64,000 nucleotides of DNA from Bombus terrestris (taxonomy: Eukaryota > Arthropoda > Insecta > Hymenoptera > Apidae): positions 2,914,001-2,978,000 of the forward strand of contig NW_025963553.1 of NCBI RefSeq assembly GCF_910591885.1, written 5' to 3'. The translations under genes were made by a program, and so were the position numbers. Of the stretch, positions 39,501-50,828 are shown piece after piece; positions within the stretch are counted from its first letter, which is position 1; every line of letters begins with the position of its first letter. Below the pieces are notes generated by a model. It was not told where the DNA came from and made no database searches. It saw only the letters and a list, made by a program, of their open reading frames with translations.

Positions 39501-42017
39501 GATCGTTGCTCGCTCGCTCCGCTCGCTCGTAAAAATTTAGGCCAACCTCACATCCGATCCGACACGTTCGCAAATTCGAATTAAGTCGCCACCATATCGA
39601 TTAATGAACGCAAGATGGATTGGTTTTAGGTTACGCTATAGTTTTCGAGCGAGCGCAGCGAACGAGAGACGCGTAAAGGTGTGTCACAATCCAACGGTTT
39701 GGCACATACGGACATTGAAACATTCGCACCAGCCCGAGGAGCCGGAAGTCTTTATCCTATTGCCTGCTGACAAATGTTTACAGTTTGTGAATAGTTTCAC
39801 ATAAATAGTACTATTTCCACATACTACAGTCCAATGTGATGTCCGAAGTGGCTGACAAAATTAGGTACTAACACGAAATATATGCAAGGCAATATAAGGT
39901 ATATGTATACCTTGCAAATTGTGATCGTTGCTCGCTCGCTCCGCTCGCTCGTAAAAATTTAGTCCAACCTCACATACGATCCGACACGTTCGCAAATTCG
40001 AAATAAGTTGCCTTCATATCGAATGACTAACGCAAGATGGATTGGTTTTAGGTTACGCTATAGTTTTCGAGCGAGCGCAGCGAGCGAGAGACGCGTAAAC
40101 GTGTGTCACAATCCAACGGATTGGCACATACTGACATTGAAACATTCGCACCAGCCCGAGGAGCCGGATGTCTTTATCCTATTGCCTGCTGACAAATGTT
40201 TACAGTTTGTGAATAGTTTCACATAAATAGTACTATTTCCACATACTACAGTCCAGTGTGATGTCCGAAGTGGCTGACAAAATTAGGTACTAACACGAAA
40301 TATATGCAAGGCAATATAAGGTATATGTATACCTTGCAAATTGTGATCGTTGCTCGCTCGCTCGTAAAAATTTAGGCCAACCTCACATCCGATCCGACAC
40401 GTTCGCAAATTCGAAATAAGTCGCCACCATATCGATTAATGAACGCAAGATGGATTGGTTTTAGGTTACGCTATAGTTTTCGAGCGAGCGCTGCGAACGA
40501 GAGACGCGTAAAGGTGTTTCACAATCCAACGGTTTGGCACATACGGACATTGAAACATTCGCACCAGCCCGAGGAGCCGGAAGTCTTTATCCTATTGCCT
40601 GCTGACAAATGTTTACAGTTTGTGAATAGTTTCACATAAATAGTACTATTTCCACATACTACAGTCCAATGTGATGTCCGAAGTGGCTGACAAAATTAGG
40701 TACTAACACGAAATATATGCAAGGCAATATAAGGTATATGTATACCTTGCAAATTGTGATCGTTGCTCGCTCGCTCCGCTCGCTCGTAAAAATTTAGTCC
40801 AACCTCACATACGATCCGACACGTTCGCAAATTCGAAATAAGTTGCCTTCATATCGAATGACTAACGCAAGATGGATTGGGTTTAGGTTAGGCTACAGCT
40901 TTCGAGCGAGCGCAGCGAGCGAGAGACGCGTAAAGGTGTGTCACAATCCAACGGTTTGGCACATACTGACATTGAAACATTCGCACCAGCCCGAGGAGCC
41001 GGATGTCTTTATCATATTGCCTGCTGACAAATGTTTACAGTTTGTGAATAGTTTCACATAAATAGTACTATTTCCACATACTACAGGGCAATGTGATGTC
41101 CGAAGTGGCTGACGAAATTAGGTACTAACACGATATATATGCATATTGCAAGGTATATGTATACCTTGCATATTGTGATCGATGCTCGCTCGCTCCGCTC
41201 GCTCGTAAAAATTTAGTCCAACCTCACATCCGATCCGACACGTCCGCAAATTCGAAATAAGTCGCCACCATATCGAATAATGAATGCAAGATGGATTGGT
41301 TTTAAGTTACGCTATAGTTTTCGAGCGAGCGCAGCGAGCGAGAGACGCGTAAACGTGTGTCACAATCCAACGGTTTGGCACATACTGACATTGAAACATT
41401 CGCACCAGCCCGAGGAGCCGGATGTCTTTATCATATTGCCTACTGACAAATGTTTACAGTTTGTGAATAGTTTCACATAAATAGTACTATTTCGACATAC
41501 TACAGTGCAATGTGATGTCCGAAGTGGCTGACAAAATTAGGTACTAACACGATATATATGTATATTGCAAGGTATATGTATACCATGCAAATTGTGATCG
41601 TTGCTCGCTCGCTCCGCTCGCTCGTAAAAATTTAGTCCAACCTCACATCCGATCTGACACGTTCGCAAATTCGAAATAAGTCGCCTTCATATCGAATGAC
41701 TAACGCAAGAGGGATTGGTTTTAGGTTAGGCTATAGTTTTCGAGCGAGCGTAGCGAGCGAGAGACGCGTAAAAGTGTATCACAATCTAACGGTTTGGCAC
41801 ATACGGACATTGAAACATTCGCACCAGCCAGAGGAGCCGGAAGTATTTATCCTATTGCCTGCTGACAAATGTTTACAGTTTGTGAATAGTTTCACATAAA
41901 TAGTACTATTTCCACGTACTACAGTCCAATGTGATGTCCGAAGTGGCTAACAAAATTAGGTACTAACACGAAATATATGCAAGGCAATATAAGGTATATG
42001 TATGCCTTGCAAATTGT
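39501..42017 (+). repeat. HOR 6-mer, last unit of the core
   Basis: Monomers start at 39501, 39923, 40345, 40758, 41177 and 41596, total 2,517 bp. It lacks the AGTTTCTCATAA and GGATGACTTT markers of the 10922-34026 subfamily and carries the e variant ATGAATGCAAG/TTTTAAGTT seen at 8397. It therefore belongs with the left-edge 6-mers at 4202 and 6721, not with its immediate neighbours. Confidence 0.88.
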
Positions 42018-43699
42018 GATCGTTGCTCGCTCGCTCCGCTCGCTCGTAAAAATTTAGTCCAACCTCACACCCGATCCGACACGTTCGCAAATTCGAAATA
42101 AGTCGCCACCATATCGATTAATGAACGCAAGATGGATTGGTTTTAGGTTACGCTATAGTTTTCGAGCGAGCGCAGCGAACGAGAGACGCGTAAAGGTGTG
42201 TCACAATCCAACGGTTTGGCACATACGGACATTGAAACATTCGCACCAGCCCGAGGAGCCGGAAGTCTTTATCCTATTGCCTGCTGACAAATGTTTACAG
42301 TTTGTGAATAGTTTGACATAAATAGTACTATTTCCACATACTACAGTCCAATGTGATGTCCGAAGTGGCTGACAAAATTAGGTACTAACACGAAATATAT
42401 GCAAGGCAATATAAGGTATATGTATAGCTTGGGAATTGTGATCGTTGCTCGCTCGCTCCGCTCGCTCGTAAAAATTTAGTCCAACCTCACACCCGATCCG
42501 ACACGTTCGCAAATTCGAAATAAGTCGCCACCATATCGAATAATGAACGCAAGATGGATTGGTTTTAGGTTACGCTATAGTTTTCGAGCGAGCGCAGCGA
42601 ACGAGAGACGCGTAAAGGTGTGTCACAATCCAACGGTTTGGCACATACGGACATTGAAACATTCGCACCAGCCCGAGGAGCCGGAAGTCTTTATCCTATT
42701 GCCTGCTGACGAATGTTTACAGTTTGTGAATAGTTTCACATAAATAGTACTATTTCCACATACTACAGTCCAATGTGATGTCCGAAGTGGCTGACAAAAT
42801 TAGGTACTAACACGAAATATATGCAAGGCAATATAAGGTATATGTATACCTTGCAAATTGTGATCGTTGCTCGCTCGCTCCGCTCGCTCGTAAAAATTTA
42901 GGCCAACCTCACATCCGATCCGACTCGTTCGCAAATTCGAAATAAGTCGCCACCATATCGATTAATGAACGCAAGATGGATTGGTTTTAGGTTACGCTAT
43001 AGTTTTCGAGCGAGCGCAGCGAACGAGAGACGCGTAAAGGTGTGTCACAATCCAACGGTTTGGCACATACGGACATTGAAACATTCGCACCAGCCCGAGG
43101 AGCCGGAAGTCTTTATCCTATTGCCTGCTGACAAATGTTTACAGTTTGTGAATAGTTTCACATAAATAGTACTATTTCCACATATTACAGTCCAATGTGA
43201 TGTCCGAAGTGGCTAACAAAATTAGGTACTAACACGATATATATGCATATTGCAAGGTATATGTATACCTTGCAAATTGTGATCGTTGCTCGCTCGCTCC
43301 GCTCGCTCGTAAAAATTTAGTCCAACCTCACATCCGATCCGACACGTTCGCAAATTCGAAATAAGTCGCCACCATATCGGATAATGAACGCAAGATGGAT
43401 TGGTTTTAGGTTACGCTATAGTTTTCGAGCGAGCGCAGCGAACGAGAGACGCGTAAAGGTGTGTCACAATCCAACGGTTTGGCACACACGGACATTGAAA
43501 CATTCGCACCAGCCCGAGGAGCCGGAAGTCTTTATCCTATTGCCTGCTGACAAATGTTTACAGTTTGTGCATAGTTTCACATGAATAGTACTATTTCCAC
43601 ATACTACAGTCCAATGTGATGTCCGAAGTGGCTGACAAAATTAGGTACTAACACGATATATATGCATATTGCAAGGTATATGTATACCTTGCATATTGT
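42018..43699 (+). repeat. Transition: four a-like monomers
   Basis: Units start at 42018, 42440, 42862 and 43281. All have AACGAGAG and ACGGAC like class a but lie in direct succession, with no b-f between them. CACACCCGATCC occurs in the first two and a damaged dyad (TATAGCTTGGG) at about 42424. The fourth has ACACACGGAC and ends the frame with TGA instead of TAA. This resembles monomeric edge material. Confidence 0.82.
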
Positions 43700-45800
43700 G
43701 ATCGATGCTCGCTCGCTCCGCTCGCTCGTAAAAATTTAGTCCAACCTCACATCCGATCCGACACGTTCGCAAATTCGAAATAAGTCGCCACCATATCGAA
43801 TAATGAACGCAAGATGGATTGGTTTTAGGTTACGCTATAGTTTTCGAGCGAGCGCAGCGAGCGAGAGACGCGTAAAGGTGTGTCACAATCCAACGGTTTG
43901 GCACATACTGACATTGAAACATTCGCACCAGCCCGAGGAGCCGGATGTCTTTATCATATTGCCTGCTGACAAATGTTTACAGTTTGTGAATGGTTTCACA
44001 TAAATAGTACTATTTCCACATACTACAGGGCAATGTGATGTCCGAAGTGGCTGACGAAATTAGGTACTAACACGATATATATGCATATTGCAAAGTATAT
44101 GTATACCTTGCATATTGTGATCGATGCTCGCTCGCTCCGCTCGCTCGTAAAAATTTAGTCCAACCTCACATCCGATCCGACACGTTCGCAAATTCGAAAT
44201 AAGTCGCCACCATATCGATTAATGAACGCAAGATGGATTGGTTTTAGGTTACGCTATAGTTTTCGAGCGAGCGCAGCGAACGAGAGACGCGTAAAGGTGT
44301 GTCACAATCCAACGGTTTGGCACATACTGACATTGAAACATTCGCACCAGCCCGAGGAGCCGGATGTCTTTATCCTATTGCCTGCTGACAAATGTTTACA
44401 GTTTGTGAATAGTTCCACATAAATAGTACTATTTCCACATACTACAGTCCAATGTGATGTCCGAAGTGGCTGACAAAATTAGGTACTAACACGAAATATA
44501 TGCAAGGCAATATAAGGTATATGTATACCTTGCAAATTGTGATCGTTGCTCGCTCGCTCCGCTCGCTCGTAAAAATTTAGGCCAACCTCACATCCGATCC
44601 GACACGTTCGCAAATTCGAAATAAGTCGCCACCATATCGATTAATGAACGCAAGATGGATTGGTTTTAGGTTACGCTATAGTTTTCGAGCGAGCGCAGCG
44701 AACGAGAGACGCGTAAAGGTGTGTCACAATCCAACGGTTTGGCACATACGGACATTGAAACATTCGCACCAGCCCGAGGAGCCGGAAGTCTTTATTCTAT
44801 TGCCTGCTGACAAATGTTTACAGTTTGTGAATAGTTTCACATAAATACTACTATTTACACATACTACAGTCCAATGTGATGTCCGAAGTGGCTGACAAAA
44901 TTAGGTACTAACACGAAATATATGCAAGGCAATATAAGGTATATGTATACCTTGCAAATTGTGATCGTTGCTCGCTCGCTCCGCTCGCTCGTAAAAATTT
45001 AGTCCAACCTCACATACGATCCGACACGTTCGCAAATTCGAAATAAGTTGCCTTCATATCGAATGACTAACGCAAGATGGATTGGGTTTAGGTTAGGCTA
45101 CAGCTTTCGAGCGAGCGCAGCGAGCGAGAGACGCGTAAACGTGTGTCACAATCCAACGGTTTGGCACATACTGACATTGAAACATTCGCACCAGCCCGAG
45201 GAGCCGGATGTCTTTATCATATTGCCTGCTGACAAATGTTTACAGTTTGTGAACAGTTTCACATAAATAGTACTATTTCCACATACTACAGGGCAATGTG
45301 ATGTCCGAAGTGGCTGACGAAATTAGGTACTAACACGATATATATGCATATTGCAAGGTATATGTATACCTTGCATATTGTGATCGATGCTCGCTCGCTC
45401 CGCTCGCTCGTAAAAATTTAGTCCAACCTCACATCCGATCCGACACGTCCGCAAATTCGAAATAAGTCGCCACCATATCGAACAATGAACGCAAGATGGA
45501 TTGGTTTTAGGTTACGCTATAGTTTTCGAGCGAGCGCAGCGAGCGAGAGATGCGTAAACGCGTGTCACAATCCAACGGTTTGGCACATACTGACATTGAA
45601 ACATTCGCACCAGCCCGAGGAGCCGGATGTCTTTATCATATTGCCTACTGACAAATGTTTACAGTTTGTGAATAGTTTCACATAAATAGTACTATTTCGA
45701 CATACTACAGTGCAATGTGATATCCGAAGTGGCTGACAAAATTAGGTACTAACACGATATATATGTATATTGCAAGGTATATGTATACCATGCAAATTGT
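43700..45800 (+). repeat. Transition: five flank-type, a, d and e monomers
   Basis: Units start at 43700, 44119, 44541, 44963 and 45382. The first two match the left-flank pair at 420-1260, including AGTTCCACAT in the second. The next three are a, d and e in normal core order, but the expected f is missing. The e copy has private changes (AGATGCGTAAACGCG). Confidence 0.82.
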
Positions 45801-48161
45801 GATCGTTGCTCGCTCGCTCCGCTCGCTCGTAAAAATTTAGTCCAACCTCACATCCGATCCGACACGTTCGCAAATTCGAAATAAGTCGCCACCATATCGA
45901 ATAATGAACGCAAGATGGATTGGTTTTAGGTTACGCTATAGTTTTCGAGCGAGCGCAGCGAGCGAGAGACGCGTAAAGGTGTGTCACAATCCAACGGTTT
46001 GGCACATACGGACATTGAAACATTCGCACCAGCCCGAGGAGCCGGAAGTCTTTATCCTATTGCCTGCTGACAAATGTTTACAGTTTGTGAATAGTGTCAC
46101 ATAAATAGTACTATTTCCACATACTACAGTCCAATGTGATGTCCGAAGTGGCTGACAAAATTAGGTACTAACACGATATATATGCATATTGCAAGGTATA
46201 TGTATACCTTGCATATTGTGATCGATGCTCGCTCGCTCCGCTCGCTCGTAAAAATTTAGTCCAACCTCACATCCGATCCGACACGTTCGCAAATTCGAAA
46301 TAAGTCGCCACCATATCGAATAATGAACGCAAGATGGATTGGTTTTAGGTTACGCTATAGTTTTCGAGCGAGCGCAGCGAGCGAGAGACGCGTAAAGGTG
46401 TGTCACAATTCAACGGTTTGGCACATACTGACATTGAAACATTCGCACCAGCCCGAGGAGCCGGAAGTCTTTATCATATTGCCTACTGACAAATGTTTAC
46501 AGTTTGTGAATATTTTCACATAAATAGTACTATTTCGACATACTACAGTGCAATGTGATGTCCGAAGTGGCTGACAAAATTAGGTACTAACACGATATAT
46601 ATGCATATTGCAAGGTATATGTATACCTAGCAAATTGTGATCGTTGCTCGCTCGCTCCGCTCGCTCGTAAAAATATAGTCCAACCTCACATCCGATCCGA
46701 CACGTTCGCAAATTCGAAATAAGTCGCCACCATATCGAATAATGAACTCAAGATGGATTGGTTTTAGGTTACGCTATAGTTTTCGAGCGAGCGCAGCGAG
46801 CGAGAGACGCGTAAAGGTGTGTCACAATCCAACGGTTTGGCACATACGGACATTGAAACATTCGCACCAGCCCGAGGAGCCGGAAGCCTTTATCATATTG
46901 CCTACTGACAAATGTTTACAGTTTGTGAATATTTTCACATAAATAGTACTATTTCGACATACTACAGTGCAATGTGATGTCCGAAGTGGCTGACAAAATT
47001 AGGTACTAACACGATATATATGCATATTGCAACGTATATGTATACCTTGCAAATTGTGATCGTTGCTCGCTCGCTCCGCTCGCTCGTAAAAATTTAGTCC
47101 AACCTCAAATCCGATCCGACACGTTCGCAAATTCGAAATAAGTCGCCTTCATATCGAATGACTAACGCAAGAGGGATTGGTTTTAGGTTAGGCTATAGTT
47201 TTCGAGCGAGCGCAGCGAGCGAGAAACGCGTAAAGGTGTATCACAATCTAACGGTTTGGCACATACGGACATTGAAACATTCGCACCAGCCCGAGGAGCC
47301 GGATGTCTTTATCATATTGCCTGCTGACAAATGTTTACAGTTTGTGAATAGTTTCACATAAATAGTACTATTTCCACATACTACAGTCCAATGTGATGTC
47401 CGAAGTGGCTGACCAAATTAGGTACTAACACGATATATATGCATATTGCAAGGTATATGTATACCTTGCATATTGTGATCGATGCCCGCTCGCTCCGATC
47501 GCTCGTAAAAATTTAGTCCAACCTCACATCCGATCCGACACGTTCGCAAATTCGAAATAAGTCGCCACCATATCGAATAATGAACGCAAGATGGATTGGT
47601 TTTAGGTTACGCTATAGTTTTCGAGCGAGCGCAGCGAGCGAGAGACGCGTAAAGGTGTGTCACAATCCAACGGTTTGGCACATACTGACATTGAAACATT
47701 CGCACCAGCCCGAGGAGCCGGAAGTCTTTATCATATTGCCTACTGACAAATGTTTACAGTTTGTGAATAGTTTCACATAAATAGTAATATTTCCACATAC
47801 TACAGTCCAATGTCATGTCCGAAGTGGCTAACAAAATTAGGTACTAACACGATATATATGCATATTGCAAGGTATATGTATACCTTGCAAATTGTGATCG
47901 TTGCTCGCTCGCTCCGCTCGCTCGTAAAAATTTAGTCCACCCTCACATCCGATCCGACACGTTCGCAAATTCGAAATAAGTCGCCACCATATCGAATAAT
48001 GAACGCAAGATGGATTGGTTTTAGGTTACGCTATAGTTTTCGAGCGAGCGCAGCGAGCGAGAGACGCGTAAAGGTGTGTCACAATCCAACGGTTTGGCAC
48101 ATACTGACATTGAAACATTCGCACCAGCCCGAGGAGCCGGATGTCTTTATCATATTGCCTG
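45648..48161 (+). repeat. 2,514-bp segment, first copy of a recent tandem duplication
   Basis: Six 419-bp monomers. Diagnostic private variants are GATATCCG at the left, AGTGTCACAT, CAATTCAACGG, AAAAATATAG, ATGAACTCAAG, GAGAAACGCG, GATGCCCGCTCGCTCCGATCG, CAATGTCATG and GTCCACCC. Every one recurs 2,514 bases later. The only difference I noticed is C at 46143 versus G at 48657. Confidence 0.92.
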
Positions 48162-50675
48162 CTGACAAATGTTTACAGTTTGTGAATAGTTTCACATAAA
48201 TAGTACTATTTCGACATACTACAGTGCAATGTGATATCCGAAGTGGCTGACAAAATTAGGTACTAACACGATATATATGTATATTGCAAGGTATATGTAT
48301 ACCATGCAAATTGTGATCGTTGCTCGCTCGCTCCGCTCGCTCGTAAAAATTTAGTCCAACCTCACATCCGATCCGACACGTTCGCAAATTCGAAATAAGT
48401 CGCCACCATATCGAATAATGAACGCAAGATGGATTGGTTTTAGGTTACGCTATAGTTTTCGAGCGAGCGCAGCGAGCGAGAGACGCGTAAAGGTGTGTCA
48501 CAATCCAACGGTTTGGCACATACGGACATTGAAACATTCGCACCAGCCCGAGGAGCCGGAAGTCTTTATCCTATTGCCTGCTGACAAATGTTTACAGTTT
48601 GTGAATAGTGTCACATAAATAGTACTATTTCCACATACTACAGTCCAATGTGATGTGCGAAGTGGCTGACAAAATTAGGTACTAACACGATATATATGCA
48701 TATTGCAAGGTATATGTATACCTTGCATATTGTGATCGATGCTCGCTCGCTCCGCTCGCTCGTAAAAATTTAGTCCAACCTCACATCCGATCCGACACGT
48801 TCGCAAATTCGAAATAAGTCGCCACCATATCGAATAATGAACGCAAGATGGATTGGTTTTAGGTTACGCTATAGTTTTCGAGCGAGCGCAGCGAGCGAGA
48901 GACGCGTAAAGGTGTGTCACAATTCAACGGTTTGGCACATACTGACATTGAAACATTCGCACCAGCCCGAGGAGCCGGAAGTCTTTATCATATTGCCTAC
49001 TGACAAATGTTTACAGTTTGTGAATATTTTCACATAAATAGTACTATTTCGACATACTACAGTGCAATGTGATGTCCGAAGTGGCTGACAAAATTAGGTA
49101 CTAACACGATATATATGCATATTGCAAGGTATATGTATACCTAGCAAATTGTGATCGTTGCTCGCTCGCTCCGCTCGCTCGTAAAAATATAGTCCAACCT
49201 CACATCCGATCCGACACGTTCGCAAATTCGAAATAAGTCGCCACCATATCGAATAATGAACTCAAGATGGATTGGTTTTAGGTTACGCTATAGTTTTCGA
49301 GCGAGCGCAGCGAGCGAGAGACGCGTAAAGGTGTGTCACAATCCAACGGTTTGGCACATACGGACATTGAAACATTCGCACCAGCCCGAGGAGCCGGAAG
49401 CCTTTATCATATTGCCTACTGACAAATGTTTACAGTTTGTGAATATTTTCACATAAATAGTACTATTTCGACATACTACAGTGCAATGTGATGTCCGAAG
49501 TGGCTGACAAAATTAGGTACTAACACGATATATATGCATATTGCAACGTATATGTATACCTTGCAAATTGTGATCGTTGCTCGCTCGCTCCGCTCGCTCG
49601 TAAAAATTTAGTCCAACCTCAAATCCGATCCGACACGTTCGCAAATTCGAAATAAGTCGCCTTCATATCGAATGACTAACGCAAGAGGGATTGGTTTTAG
49701 GTTAGGCTATAGTTTTCGAGCGAGCGCAGCGAGCGAGAAACGCGTAAAGGTGTATCACAATCTAACGGTTTGGCACATACGGACATTGAAACATTCGCAC
49801 CAGCCCGAGGAGCCGGATGTCTTTATCATATTGCCTGCTGACAAATGTTTACAGTTTGTGAATAGTTTCACATAAATAGTACTATTTCCACATACTACAG
49901 TCCAATGTGATGTCCGAAGTGGCTGACCAAATTAGGTACTAACACGATATATATGCATATTGCAAGGTATATGTATACCTTGCATATTGTGATCGATGCC
50001 CGCTCGCTCCGATCGCTCGTAAAAATTTAGTCCAACCTCACATCCGATCCGACACGTTCGCAAATTCGAAATAAGTCGCCACCATATCGAATAATGAACG
50101 CAAGATGGATTGGTTTTAGGTTACGCTATAGTTTTCGAGCGAGCGCAGCGAGCGAGAGACGCGTAAAGGTGTGTCACAATCCAACGGTTTGGCACATACT
50201 GACATTGAAACATTCGCACCAGCCCGAGGAGCCGGAAGTCTTTATCATATTGCCTACTGACAAATGTTTACAGTTTGTGAATAGTTTCACATAAATAGTA
50301 ATATTTCCACATACTACAGTCCAATGTCATGTCCGAAGTGGCTAACAAAATTAGGTACTAACACGATATATATGCATATTGCAAGGTATATGTATACCTT
50401 GCAAATTGTGATCGTTGCTCGCTCGCTCCGCTCGCTCGTAAAAATTTAGTCCACCCTCACATCCGATCCGACACGTTCGCAAATTCGAAATAAGTCGCCA
50501 CCATATCGAATAATGAACGCAAGATGGATTGGTTTTAGGTTACGCTATAGTTTTCGAGCGAGCGCAGCGAGCGAGAGACGCGTAAAGGTGTGTCACAATC
50601 CAACGGTTTGGCACATACTGACATTGAAACATTCGCACCAGCCCGAGGAGCCGGATGTCTTTATCATATTGCCTG
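48162..50675 (+). repeat. 2,514-bp segment, second copy
   Basis: Directly adjoins the first copy. The match runs on to about 50726, so the exact breakpoint is ambiguous by about 51 bases. The left limit is set by CCTACTG versus CCTGCTG (45647 against 48161) and the right by ATTTCG versus ATTTCC (48213 against 50727). Both limits lie between the frame's 3' part and the 14-bp palindrome. Confidence 0.92.
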
Positions 50676-50828
50676 CTGACAAATGTTTACAGTTTGTGAA
50701 TAGTTTCACATAAATAGTACTATTTCCACATACTACAGGGCAATGTGATGTCCGAAGTGGCTGACGAAATTAGGTACTAACACGATATATATGCATATTG
50801 CAAGGTATATGTATACCTTGCATATTGT

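Larger units (their letters stand above)
2518..42017 (+). repeat. Homogenised core organised as higher-order repeats
   Basis: About 94 monomers fall into six classes recognised by shared variants. a: AACGAGAG with ACGGAC, ending in the +3 tail. b: begins CATACGATCC, has TTACGCTATAG and AAACGTGTG, and carries TCCAGTG after the frame. c: GCTGCGAACG and GGTGTTTCAC, with 9 bases missing at the start. d: CATACGATCC with GGGTTTAGGTTAGG. e: CACGTCCGC with AAACGTGTG and usually CCTACTGAC. f: ACTAACGCAAGAGG with GTGTATCACAATCTAACGG. The order is cyclic and the classes recur in blocks of six (abcdef) or four (a'def). Confidence 0.93.
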
